Positions 43,595 to 55,388 of a stretch of 64,000 bases of DNA are shown here, one piece after another (the stretch's first letter is position 1; each line of letters opens with the position of its first letter). Location: contig JANSLP010000018.1 of NCBI GenBank assembly GCA_029298735.1, forward strand, positions 62,001 to 126,000. Direction: 5' to 3'. The DNA is from Ophiostoma sp. CBS 140.51 (Eukaryota; Ascomycota; Sordariomycetes; Ophiostomatales; Ophiostomataceae). The translations under genes were made by a program, and so were the position numbers. The notes under the pieces were generated by a model that worked only from the letters and a program-made list of their open reading frames with translations, did no database searches and was not told where the DNA came from.

Positions 43595-43627
43595 AGCGCA
43601 CACAGCGCACACAGCGCACACGGCGCA
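43595..43627 (+). repeat. 10-bp tandem repeat (GCGCACACAG)3-4
   Basis: Three perfect units and a GCGCACACGG variant. Composition and length rule out a CRISPR array. Confidence 0.9.
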
Positions 43628-46600
43628 TTTGATGGATTCTTGCGCAAAATGCAGCGCATCATATAAGTGCAGTTCACGACGGTCACCACTCTTTTTGTCT
43701 TCTCTCTCTGTCGGCCGACCCGGCACACCCTCTTCTTTTCTTTGACTTTTGATATGCCCTTTGTTTCTTTGTCAAAGGCGACAGGCGACAGGCACCCGGT
43801 CCAAGCTTCCCAGCTCCGGCGCACGTTGCACCATTTGTCGGATTTGGAGGTCGAGGCTCTGTCGAGTTGACAAATGCAGAATTGCAGAACTGCAGCTGAG
43901 TGCAGATACAGACAGAGGCTGCGGAGCCCTCGACCGCCACAGGCACACTGTTACTTTGACTGTCACTCTCTCTGCCACTATCGCATATCATGCTCGAGGC
44001 GGCTCCAAATGGCAATCCGCGCCTTCCGCAGTCGTTCCTTTGTCACAGATAGGTGGTTGGTAAGGTATTGTTCACTGATTGTACAGAGGTGTACATGCAG
44101 TCGGTGGCGACTGATGTCGTCTTTCGTCTTTCATTCCTTTCGTCTTTTACACTGAAAGTTAGAGAGCGCCCCCCCTCCCCCTTCCGCCAGCAACGCCTGT
44201 CCGTCCACTATTGTAGTCTTGGCGCTGAATCTAAGCAGCCTTTGGGGCTGGCTGAGGTCGACTGTTCGCCTGGGTTTGCGACGGCATTGTGTAGTGGTGT
44301 GCAGTGGTGTCGAGGGTGTATCGTTTGTTCCTTGTTCCTGCCGACTTTTCGACTTTCTGTACGCACTTTTGATCGACTTTGCCGCCGCCCGTCTGAGCCG
44401 CTGATCCTCACTATTTCCGTCGCTGGTAAGGTGCGTTTTTGATGGTTTGTGTGTGCTTTTCGATTTTCGAGACCATCTTTTTTGGTGCGGTCGCAAGTGT
44501 CTCAAATCGAGACACCTTATTTGTCGAGACGAGCAAAAAGGACGGCTCTTTCTTCTCTTGTCCCTGTCCTGATTTTTGTTTCTCATTCTCTCGTCGCTCT
44601 CTTTTGTCCAGACAAAGGTCGAGCAAGCTGGTTGTCGCAACAAAGAGTTGCTTGCTTGCTTTGCGCAGTCCAAGCGTCACCAACAAAGAGGGCCCTGTGT
44701 CATCGCATCGTCAAAAGAGGAGAGCTGTGAGCTTGTAGCTCTAGTTGTTAGTTGATGTACCTCGAATACTTTCAAAGCTCCCCTGGTCTCTTTGCTAGCT
44801 CATGCGATGGTGGCAGACAACTGTTGGCAATCTTCTTTGATTATCGTGCGTTTGCGTAGCTCTCAGTAACGATAGCCTAATGCACTTTGTTAACGACTGC
44901 CTTGTCAATTACATCCTGTCCTATCCTATTGGCGACAGTAACGAACTGAGAAGCACGGCACCAGTGTACAGACAGTAGAGGACGAGAAGACAAAAGAGAC
45001 CCGCGGGAAACCGAAGGGGGGTTGGACTACAGCGTATACATAGAAAGAGCACATTGAAAAGACAGCGACAGTGGGCGCAATGCATGATACAGGGAGCATA
45101 ACAAAGAAGGCTGGGATACGCCACGAGATGAGTCCTCTTGCAGAATGCACGTCGTCCTGCATCTGACGGACGTGGATATGCCGCGCCATCCCAGCGACAT
45201 AGCGACATGGGAGTTTATCCAAAACGGAGGCTGTCCATATTCGCGAGGCTTGCAATACGATTGGGAGTGTTGGGTACTTTATTGTTTCGTCAAAGAACAA
45301 CGATCAGGAACCCTTGACCCTTGGACCTGGCCTGGCTCCTGGCCTTGACCACCAGTTGACCTATTTAGTAGACCTGGAGGGGCAGTCGTTGACCAGGACA
45401 AGGATGCGCACGTCCCCTGGTATTTGCCTGTTGCTTGTCGTTGATCACCAAAGAAGGAAAAATCGAGGGGCAGGAACAGCGACAGACGCTCCATAAAAAC
45501 GGCGCTCGTATTTCTTGTGGAAGATGCGCAACAAACTATTATCGTCATTTCGAGGTGGTCTGTGGATGTGGTCTTTTTTTTAACACCCACTCAAAAAAGT
45601 GAAGAGGCTGGCAGGAAAGCCACTGCAGGGGTGCCACAAGCACTAAAAGCCGTAGCTAAGACAGGGAATGCAGACAACGTGTAGCCCACTGTTTGGTGGT
45701 GAGCGGGGGTTTTGGCCTGACTGAGCCTCTTCGTTCTCCTCTCTCCTCGCTGCGCACCACACAACGACTTTGCCGCTACTGCAGGAGGAGGGGCCTGGAA
45801 GCCAGATGACCTCGATGCCCAGCCCAGGGACAAGGCACACAGAGGGCGTGTAGGAAGCAGAAGTAGGAGGAGCGACTTGGAGTGGTCGAAGGAGCAGGCA
45901 CACGGATTTTCAAGGCACAGGCGGCACAGGCCATAGGCCACAGAAACAGAGTGAGGAAAGAGCCTGCTCAACCGGGCACAGCACACCGCCTTTGTTTTTT
46001 TCTTGTCTTCTTGTCTAGTTGGTAGGACACATGACTCCTGTGCCCAGTGCCTGGATACATCACTCTGACGCTTCTTATGCTTTTGACGACGGAGAACGCC
46101 CCTCCTGCGGTGAGTGTGCAGCATGTCGTCTACAGTCTGCGGCCGCTTTCTTGTCCTGCATGACAGCTCGTATTTTATCTCCTTTTGAGCTTCTTTCCAT
46201 TACGAGTGTGCACCTTCTGTTTCTGTTTCTGCCTCTTCTCCCCCCCCTTCCGCCCAGCTTCATGATCGTCCCTGCCTACAGTAGCGAGGGGTAAACCAGA
46301 GAAAAGAGAAATAGAAACGGCAAGAACCACACAAGAAATAACCCTTGTTTCCTCTTTCTTTCGGTGTGGGTGTGTGGGTGGGGCTCCAGCAACGAAGGAC
46401 CGTCGTATTCAGGTCTTGACAGTGGAAGGAGAGAGTGAAGGATTTCTTCTTTGCCTCTTCATGCTGTTCGCTCTCCTTGCCTTTCGATAGTGAGCATCGT
46501 CGCAGCCCGAGCATCCCGCCGCCGTCTTCGCCGCTCCTGACGTTTACGCTGCTCGCCCGCCACCCATATTTCTGGGCCTCACTTGCAGATTTGCCCCCAT

Positions 46601-46698
46601 GACAACTGCAAAAGTCTACGGAATACCCACTTGGTCTCGGCTACGATTGGCCCTGACAAGAGAGTGACTGCGAGCGGGGACCTGCGCACAGCAACAGA

Positions 46699-46726
46699 AC
46701 TGCACGCACTGCACGCACTGCACGCA
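46699..46726 (+). repeat. 9-bp tandem repeat (ACTGCACGC)3
   Basis: Three consecutive perfect units. Confidence 0.85.
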
Positions 46727-47650
46727 CCTACAGCCTGCCATGCACGACGATGGCGACTGATGGGGACGAGAGGGGAGAAAAAACAGGCAGAGTCTGCAGG
46801 CCAGAAGCAGGGCAAACTTAAAAAAAGAACCAGAGACCAAAAGGACCAAACCGAAAGGGTCGAACGACCACTCAAGACGGAAAGACTGAAAAAGACCCCT
46901 TGCGCTTGCCTGCGCTTCTCTCGTTCCCTTGCGCTTCCTGCAGCAAAACCCCTTGCATGAGGGCAAGGCCCGTATCGTGTGGGAAGTGTGGTCTGGCGTG
47001 TTTTGGTGCGTCCCTTTTACCGGTGGCCGGTCAACTGAAAACGGACATGATCTTGGCTGCCGTCTTCAGTGGACTCCGAGTCCATCACCAGAAGATCTCG
47101 CCAGAAGATCACAACATGAGATGAAGCCACAGGTACTTTACAGCCTTCTATCGCAACCGCGAATGCAAAGATGCACTAGAGGATCGCCAGACCTGCAAAA
47201 CATACTTTCTCGCGCTTCTTACCTTTGTTAGTTTACTGTTCCCCGCCTCTCCCGCCTCCTCAGCAACAGCATCAACTATTCACTTACTAGTGTAGGCCCG
47301 CGGATGGCTATGCGCGGACAGCTTCTCAGAGGATGGGAGAGGTGGGGGTGTCGTCGATCAGGAACATACGAAAGGTACAGGGAAAGGACTCGGGGAGGGA
47401 AGGAGGGTAAAAAGGGCGCTGAAGGCGGCCCCCAGAAAGAGGGAGGTAGGGGTAACCTTTCTGTACCTGACCGTTGCTGGACACCTACTGTACCTGCTAC
47501 AACGTGATAACAGGTGAGTTGCTGCAAGGTAATTCTGAGGACTGAACAGGCACACGGGGTCTTTGTCAGGCACACTAGGTGGAGACAGTCGATTTGACAT
47601 CAACGACGCCATAGACCGTCGAGACCGTCAGATACAGACAAGATACAACA

Positions 47651-47689
47651 CAGGCGGCGGACAGGCGGCGGACAGGCGGCGGACAGGCG
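47651..47689 (+). repeat. 11-bp tandem repeat (AGGCGGCGGAC)3
   Basis: Three perfect units followed by degenerate AGGCGA/AACAGGC copies to about 47720. Confidence 0.85.
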
Positions 47690-48460
47690 AAACAGGCCAA
47701 CAGGCGACCAGGCGAGGGGATGAAGAGGGGAGGAGAGGCAACGAGAGGGGGCCAGGGATATCTGCAAAAGAGACAACCGACGTCAAGTAAGGCACACAGA
47801 GGCACAGCGAGAAAGTGCGCTGAAGCTTCACTGCATCGAGTTTAACCTCACTGAAGGGAATCCTGACAGTGGGCAGGTACCTCACTACGAGTCGCCGCCT
47901 GGTAGTGTATGCGCCAGCCCCGGCACTTGCCCAGCGCATTTTGTTTAGCGCTGGTTGTAGGCCTGTTGGTTAGTGGCGAGAGGGGAAGTTTGGTAAGAAA
48001 TGCACCACCAACACTCACTAACACCACCTTTTGCGACGACTGGAGACGCCGGGCGACGACTGATATTGCACCACTTTCCCATCATGTGCCCTGTCGTCGC
48101 GGTGGGCTTAACATGCTGTTTCGTTGTTTCCCACTGTTCGTCGAGCTTGTTTTTGAGCTTTAGACCTTGGGATGAATAAAGCCCGGCGCTACAACGAAGC
48201 TCTCCCGCCTACTGAGTGGACTAAACAGACGTCGGTGAAAGACGTCCGACGACAAGTAGACCGAAGCGACTCTTTGCGACAACAACGACCGCGACGTCAT
48301 TCAGCGCATTGCTTGTTAGTTTGTCGCATCTCGGCAGTTCCACAATCGCATCACAGCGTTCTTCGCCTGGACTGCCTTACCAGGCTAGATCCACATAGAA
48401 TATGGTGGCCCGTTTCGCCCGCTAATCACAAACTTCCGATAATCCACATCACAACTAACG

Positions 48461-49615
48461 ATGATGGGCATCACGACACGTCATGTCGGGAACGAAGGCC
48501 GGGAGTGGCGGCCGGGCAATGTCCGGAGCCGTGATGACCTCCAAGTGGAGGACGGGGAAGAGGACTACGATAACGACGAGGAAGAACGCCGTGATGCATT
48601 TGTCGACTATCTCGAGGAGATGATGCAAGAGATTGACGACAACGACAACGGTAAAGTCAACGACACGGTGGTCGACAAGGCCATGGCCAAGAAGCGAGTG
48701 TGGGCCGTTATCCAAGCTCTGAGAGACCCGGTCATACAATTGCCCGACGAAGAGACGAACAACGTCGCCATTTGGCAAAAGATGGACAGCTTGGTCAGCA
48801 GCATAGACTTTGCATGGACGGGAATCTCTATCGACGGTGAAGAAGAAGAAGGCGAGCCAAGGAAAATCGATACAGACCGGAATGTGACGGCGTGGTATGG
48901 TGGCAGGTGTCCTCTCACGATTGAAGCTGTTGGCTCTTCGGCGGCCGCCCTTCTGGTGCCGCAGTTTGTCGTCCAGTCTGCTCTCAAACTGTCGCTCACA
49001 GCTACGGGATTCAACGAGCTCTGGGGCGAGGGTACTGTGGGAGGTGTAGCCAGCATCGCAGGAAAGCAGACGGTCAACACTCTGCCTCTAGGATCGACTG
49101 CCCTCAAACTCTGGGACCGGTATATGTTTGCACTGCGTCCCATTGAAGACCCGGACCGCCCTCTCCACAACATCTACCTACAAGTCGTCTGGTTGCTGCC
49201 AGATCCTCAGACAATAGGCATTCCACAAGGACTCGCCGATGGAGATATCATCCACCTCCGGACATCTGACCCGGAGCAGCATCCACTGCCCAGTCTGCCG
49301 CTCCTGCAGATGCAGTGCCGAGCCCGCCAGATCGTGGCCGGTATTCGCACGCCAAGTATTCTTCGTGAGATATTTCGTGGGAATCCAGACGGCAATATTG
49401 TCGAGGAGCTGGACGACGATGAGGATATCGACGTTGAAGCTTATGGTGAGGCTGAAGAGGTGCCTCTTGACTGGCAGTCGCTTTTAAAGGCGGCCGAGAC
49501 AACCGGCGTTCTCAGCAATGCTCTCGTCGACCGTTGGGGCAAGGCAATTCTGCGAAAGGAACAACGAGACTATCGTCGTGCAGCACATGCGAGCCGGAAA
49601 AAGATGGCAGAATGA
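48461..49615 (+). CDS. HNH-endonuclease-like protein lacking the histidines, 384 aa
   Basis: Resembles the fungal HNH_2-type proteins: an Asp/Glu-rich N-terminal half (1-125) followed by a domain with GGRCPLT, an ALLVPQ strand, NTLPLGSTALKLWDRYMFALRP and a C-terminal helical tail. In active relatives as I recall them the positions before VP and before LW are His (AHxxP and LHxLWD); here both are Ala, so the protein is probably not a nuclease. The C-terminus ends in a basic helix (RKEQRDYRRAAHASRKKMAE). No introns; ATG at 48461 with a second in-frame ATG one codon on. Role unknown. Confidence 0.6.
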   Translation: MMGITTRHVGNEGREWRPGNVRSRDDLQVEDGEEDYDNDEEERRDAFVDYLEEMMQEIDDNDNGKVNDTVVDKAMAKKRVWAVIQALRDPVIQLPDEETNNVAIWQKMDSLVSSIDFAWTGISIDGEEEEGEPRKIDTDRNVTAWYGGRCPLTIEAVGSSAAALLVPQFVVQSALKLSLTATGFNELWGEGTVGGVASIAGKQTVNTLPLGSTALKLWDRYMFALRPIEDPDRPLHNIYLQVVWLLPDPQTIGIPQGLADGDIIHLRTSDPEQHPLPSLPLLQMQCRARQIVAGIRTPSILREIFRGNPDGNIVEELDDDEDIDVEAYGEAEEVPLDWQSLLKAAETTGVLSNALVDRWGKAILRKEQRDYRRAAHASRKKMAE

Positions 49616-50149
49616 TGAAATCACACGTGCTTTTCAATGTTTCCTGCTTGCTTTATCTGGCAGATGATCACGTCTTGTTCCGTTTGAATTTACCCGATAC
49701 CCCCACAACTGTTCAAGAAGGAGCTCTCATATGCACCTGCGGCATTTTGATAAAAGCTCTGCCGCCATTTGCTCTTTCCTTGTCTATTCTCTCACTACAG
49801 CCAGCATCCTCTCTCGATCTCGATATTGCTGCGGGGATGAATTATCCGGATGCAGAAGGAAGCACCCACGATATGGCAAAGCTGGAAGGAGGACATTCAG
49901 AGTATGGCAGGAACGAGGGAGGTTCTACCTAGAGAGAGCTCGAAATGCATAAAAACAAAATCAATTGTCCGACACCCCCTTTTTTTTCTTATTCTCCCCG
50001 ATTGGTGATCCTCTTTTGTTGACTTTGATACCTGTTTTACCCTCATTTCCTACATTGGTGTCCTGTGTTTATGCCCCTATTTTGACGATCCTATTGCCTC
50101 ATACTCTTATAATCGATACCTACTCACCCTTCCTCTTCACCTCGCCACG
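49616..50149. other. Intergenic region between HNH-like and S28 genes
   Basis: No coding signal. A T-rich, then C/T-rich stretch (49980-50150) leads into the peptidase ATG. Confidence 0.5.
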
Positions 50150-52186
50150 ATGCACCCAGCATCGCGATGGCCCTCGTTGTTCCTCAGTCTCCTTTTGGTC
50201 TTTACCCACTCTGCCGACGCCTTCTTCCACCGCCCTCTGCGGCCAACATTGCCTCCACCTCCTCGTCAACTTCTCCTTTTCGGCCAGACACCCGTTAAGC
50301 ACGTCTGTGACGGCTCCGAACCCAACACCGGCGTCGCCTACTTTGATCAGCTGCTCGATCACTCCGTGAAACAATCCAAGTGCAAGCTTAGTCTCCCGCG
50401 ACGCACCTTCAAGCAGCGCTACTTTTGGTCCAATGAGTCTTGGGGTGGGCCCGGGTATCCTGTGATTGTCATGTCCTCAGGTGAGGGCTCACTTGATGGG
50501 TTTTGTTCCTTTCTACATCCGCCATCGCTGCTTGCCAAAATCGCCGAGCGTGTTCGAGCGGCCATTTTGGTCATCGAGCACCGCTACTATGGTGAGTCGT
50601 CACCGTTCCAGCGACTCACAACACAGACGTTGCAACAACTCACCCTTTACAATGCTATCCACGACCTGACGTACTTTGCTCGCAATGTGAAGTTACCATT
50701 CGACCCAACGGCCAATACAAGCAAGTTGAGCAACGCACCCAACTCACCCTGGATCCTATCGGGCGGCTCTTACCCCGGTGCCTTGTCCGCCTGGACGGCT
50801 TCCCTTGATCCAGGAACATTTTGGGGCTACCACGCGTCCAGTGCCCCAGTTCAAGCGGTTTACGATTTTTGGCAATATTTCGAACCGATCCGTGCAGGCA
50901 TGCCGCCCAACTGTAGTCGCGGCCTAGCCGATATTACGGCCTACATTGACCATGCAACGATGACACTTCCGCCAACTGAACTCGCCGCTCTCAAAGATGA
51001 ATGGGGTCTGGGAGTCGTGACAGACCCAGCTGACTTTGCTTCGTGAGTGTCCTGGGCTTGTCTTCCGTCATGGCTCTCTCATCTTCTCGAGAGATGTCTT
51101 TTTTATCGTCCCACGTTAACATAACAGTGCCCTCGTTCAAATAACGCAGTCATGGCAGTCCAATAGCTACAGCACTAATTACACTAAGTTTTACATGATG
51201 TGCGATGTCATTGAAGGTTACGGGCTCTCACTAGGGCTCATTGGTGGGTCGGCTTCTAAAAACGGTAGTATTGTTGCTAGAAGCCACATGTCGCAGAGCA
51301 GAGTCGCCCGAGCCGCCAGATATAGCACCGTGGACATTACCACCAAGGCATCCAGCGTGGCCTCCTTCTTTAAGGATAAGATACTTCCAGGGTGTAAGTT
51401 CATACTAGTTGTTCTCTATGCTACTGTCACCTCTATCCATTTGCTAACATCGCCGCAGTGTGCTACGAACGATATGGATACAAGGAGTTTGCTCCCAATA
51501 ACAACACCGATTCACCCATCGCAACGTGCTTGAACAGCTTTAACTCTAGCAGCATAATTTACACTGACCGAGCCGTGAACAACTCCATGAATGTCCAGTG
51601 GTCCTGGATGCTCTGCAACGAGCCATTTGGCTGGTGGCAGACTGGCCAGACACCGCCGGGACTCCCAGCCATCTCATCCCGCCTTATGACGCCGGAATAC
51701 TTTCAGAGACAGTGTGATGTCATGTTCGGGCCAAACAGCGCCGAGTTTAAAGCCAATGGCGGAGGCCCTTTTGCTGGGGGAGACGGTATCGCCAGTGCTA
51801 GCATTAATTCAGCGACATCCAATACCTACGGCTCCGCTACTGGCAAGACCGCAGAGATGCTCAACGACTGGACTAGTGGCTGGGAGTTCAATACAAAGCG
51901 CATTCTCTGGGTCAATGGCGAGTTTGATCCATGGCGTCCGGCTTCTGTGTCAAGCACCTTCCGCCCGGGTGGCCCCCTGGAGTCCACACCGGACGCTCCA
52001 GTCATCATCATCAAGGGCGGTCGGCACTGCGAGGACTTCTTTACAAGATCTAACAACACCTACCTTGCCAATGTCGTCGAGCAAGAAGTCAGCTACATTG
52101 CTGGCTTTGTTGATGAATTTTATGATGCCAACACGAAACCGGGGCAGAATCGGACATTGTCCAGGTTGCTACCGATGAGGGAATAG
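50150..52186 (+). CDS. Secreted serine peptidase, family S28, 628 aa, two introns
   Basis: Prolyl-specific carboxypeptidase or endopeptidase of the type represented by Aspergillus niger AN-PEP and human PRCP. A signal peptide (1-24) is followed by an alpha/beta-hydrolase with the catalytic triad Ser207 (SGGSYPG), Asp543 (GEFDPW) and His576 (GGRHCEDF), and the family motif EHRYYGES (143-150). Exons: 50150-51042, 51128-51393, 51459-52186. Intron 1 (GTGAGT...AACAG) is phase 2 and intron 2 (GTAAGT...GCTAAC...CGCAG) phase 1; both junctions keep the frame. Several Asn-glycosylation sites. Secreted, probably active at acid pH as in relatives. Confidence 0.93.
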
Positions 52187-52297
52187 AGAAAACACTCAAT
52201 AGAAATAGAAGTAGAAGGCATTTCTAACAAATAAAATGACGACAAAAAAACGTTTTTGCAAAATCTGACGTTAAAAAAAGATAGACAGAATGTCGAC

Positions 52298-52302
52298 AAA
52301 AA
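52298..52302 (-). terminator. Pol III terminator of the tRNA
   Basis: Five T on the minus strand, three bases after the discriminator base. Confidence 0.75.
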
Positions 52303-52305
52303 GAA

Positions 52306-52409
52306 TGCCCGCACATGGGATTGAACCATGGACCTTAGCATCTCGCACAATGTCTACGACGCAAAGTTCGCAATACAAGTGATACGCTCTACCACTGAGC
52401 TATACGGGC
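52306..52409 (-). tRNA. tRNA-Thr(UGU) with a 32-nt intron
   Basis: Acceptor stem GCCCGTA/TGCGGGC, D arm GCTC-AGTGGTA-GAGC, T arm CATGG-TTCAATC-CCATG. The anticodon loop CTTGTA places UGU at positions 34-36. The intron (52342-52373) is inserted after position 37, the usual place, and contains an ACA that can pair with the anticodon. The anticodon stem TATCA/TGCTA has one U-C mismatch in the middle. CCA is not encoded, as expected for a eukaryote; the discriminator base is A. Confidence 0.88.
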
Positions 52410-55388
52410 GGTATCTCTTTGGGAGCTTTTCGCCCCCTAGCTAGGGTTCATAGCAGCAGCACAAGCTGACAACAAATGCAGGACAACAGTCCCAACCTCA
52501 ACATCCTTTTCCGTACAACAGCTCAGACCATCTGTTTGAAAAGACAGTCTTGGCACTGTAGTCCTTTCCCGTCTCTCAGACTCTTTTGACAAATAATTCC
52601 TTTTGCCTGCCGGATGGCTGCTCGTGAAAGAGGAGTCGCCTCTCTGCACTGGTCAAACAAGCAACTTCAGGCGACGGAGAATTGTGTTTCCCATTGTCGA
52701 CTGAAACGAGATGGCAAAGGGTAGGAAGATGCAGTAATTATCAGTGAAAGAGTCCGCCAAGATGGCAGCTCATCGGTCCGAGAGAGACTGCCATTATGCT
52801 TTCAGCGACAGGAGTAGAGTGCATCGATGACTCTCGCTAAGCGGCGATTCACTGTCTTCTCACGATAGTTCTGTTGAGCCCGGACGACTGGATCAACGGA
52901 CTCTGGACTAGGGAAGACATTGTCAAAGATCTGGGGAAATTAGAAAGGATGGCACGAAAGTAAAAAGACGATGCTCAAGCCGATCGCCAAGAGGTGCGTA
53001 GATTACGAGCAGTGTTGGAGTGTACGATGCGCAGAGGGCTTGCTGTAGTAGTCTAAACTTCTGGGTCTAGATTCGGTCCACGCAGTCTTGCACACGACTC
53101 TCACTGAACGGATCACGGATATCGTTCGTGGAGTTGGCGTCGTTCTTTGGTTCTATTATGCAGCATCACACAAATGGCAAGCAGCGTGGCATCCACAGTT
53201 GAAGACTGGAAAGACAGGACGACATCCGCCAAGAGGTTGCACTCGACATTGCAATTCACAGAAAGAAGAATAGACGAACGCCCGCACCACCCCAAAAAAA
53301 TGGCAGATGCGAGATCTGGGGTGGCATTTCGAGATGGTCGACATGCAGGGACTGGCCATGACAGGGACAGGGCAGCTTCCAGGAATGTACGAAGGAAGAA
53401 GTCGAAAAGAAGAGAACGGCCTCGTAGAATGATCGCAACCATGGACCACATCACCTTACAAGGAGACACACGAGACGAGTTGTCGCGCCATCCACAAAGG
53501 CGGGCATCTGACGTTCACGGAGAACAGGTGCACACAATGGTGGGTCGCCCATGAAACAGGGGTCCCTCGTCTCTCGGTTAAGTGATATTCTTTACAGTAC
53601 AGTCAACGGCACGGACATTCAACTATGAATGTATTTAACAATCGAGCATGGGTGGAGGTGACGACAGCAGGATGTGCGAGGTGATACAGTTCCATACTCT
53701 TGGGAACACTGGGTCAGATGCCGACATGGGATTGACTGTCGGCAGCACTTTTGGGTGGGCATTTTTTGTCGTTTTGTGGACATTCAACGATGAGCTATTC
53801 TTCTCATATTTTGATCTTTATCTTCATCTTTATTATCGCTGTTTCTCCTTTGGTTTATTTATTCGTTTAATTTTTACAGTATTTGTTTAACTTTTGGTTT
53901 TATTTAATAATTTTGTTGTGGGAAAAAAAAAATTTGAAAGTGAAAAATAAATGATACCAAAGGAGACTGGAAGCAAAAACACTTCGTCATATCTTAGCAC
54001 CTGCAACCACCAACATCGAAACTCTTTTCTTTATCCAATTCTCCGAGTATGTCAGAGTTGTGTGTCCATCTCACAATTAAGCAACAACTGTGCGAGGCCT
54101 TTTGTGTGAATTTGTGAAGCGAGAGCGAACCGTGCAAATGGCGACTCCTGCCTCAGTGAGCAGAATAGCAAGAAAAGTCGAAAAGATAGGACGGCCCGAC
54201 ATGCCCAGTAGAAGATAGACCACGGGATATCATAGAAGGAGAGGGCCGTAGAAGGATAAAAGAAGGAGTATGTTTACTGGATGTTTGCACTTTTGAGACA
54301 GTTGCTGTTCCAGGGGTTCCGGACAGCGAATTTAACCTTTTTTTGTCAGGCATTTTGTTTGCCACCGCCTCCTAAGCATCTTCCCCTCGGAGAGCGAGGG
54401 CTATCATCACGTACGATGATAGAAAATGTTCAAGTCTATTTGAAAAGAATTCCATTTGAAAAGTTAAGAAAAGTAAACTTTAGGTGTCGGAGACATTCTC
54501 ATTGATTTTGTGGGAAATTGTGGTCACTTGTTTACTTTCGAGTCGCAAAAGCTACATCGATTAAGTGCGGTAATTTAGTTGGTTCAGCGCTGTAAAATCC
54601 ACATTTCTGGATGTTAATGAACCACCAGCTGCATCGAACGACGTGATGCATCGTCACATTCAATGCTTCACTTTTGTGCACGTACAAAACAAAACAAATA
54701 CTGCAGACAACGACAGCTCGGCTAAATAGCATAGGAGAAGCAGAGTCAGTCAAAGCTGACAGAGTTATGAGCACCGACAACTGACTACACCTCCTCACAG
54801 AAAAAAAGAGCACACTCAAATCCAACCGGAGTTTGATCGCTTTTGATCGACTCCAGCCGTGGCCACACAAGACACGCACATCGTTGCACCATTTCCCCAT
54901 TGCCCCATTGCTCCATCGCCCATTGTGGTCCCGAGCGTTGATGCTGGAAGAATGCAGACTGTCGAGCGAGTTGATGCATTATCAGAAAGAGAGAAAATGC
55001 ACAACGCAGTCGTTCGAACGCATGGAAAGATGGCCGATCGAGCCGTTCCTTTAGTCGTCCTGGAGAAGCCCAATCCACACCCCGTCCTCGACGGAGTCTA
55101 CATCTACCCTTGACGACCCGAGTCCATGTTCATTTATTCTTTTTCGACTTTTCTTTCCCTTTTCTCTTTTTGTTGTCTCCTACCTTCGTTTCTACTCTCG
55201 TCATCTATTCGATACCATCTCGATCTCCACCAACATCTACATCACGATATCGTCTCTCCATTTGATCTCAACACACTACAATAACAACAACAACAATAAC
55301 AACGACACAGCGCCATGAGAGTATCGACCACATAGTGTTGTCGTTGAGTCGTTTAGTCTAGCCCAGTTTATCCTACACCCACCCCACA

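Larger units (their letters stand above)
41662..48460. other. 6.8-kb gene-poor region with many short tandem repeats
   Basis: No convincing protein or RNA gene. The first 1.4 kb is probably leader and promoter of the C2H2 gene, strongly A/G-rich on the + strand at 41880-43100. Repeats at 42648-42690, 43182-43212, 43595-43627, 46699-46726 and 47651-47689 are listed separately where clear. The open frames are short and change composition along their length. Confidence 0.5.
52187..55388. other. Three-kilobase interval containing only the tRNA gene
   Basis: Besides the tRNA at 52306-52409, no feature is secure. AT-rich at 53760-53960. CT-rich leader of the rhodopsin-domain gene at 55130-55388 with CAA-rich runs near 55283. 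Confidence 0.5.

Noticed and set aside
43595..43627. CRISPR-like array of short repeats
   Set aside because: Units are 10 bp, contiguous and without spacers; a microsatellite in a fungal genome.
53147..53554. 135-codon plus-strand frame near the tRNA
   Set aside because: Starts without ATG, and its Arg/His-rich composition has no domain-like pattern.
54785..55113. Open frames on both strands before the rhodopsin-domain gene
   Set aside because: Short, lacking ATG or domain content, and overlapping each other.
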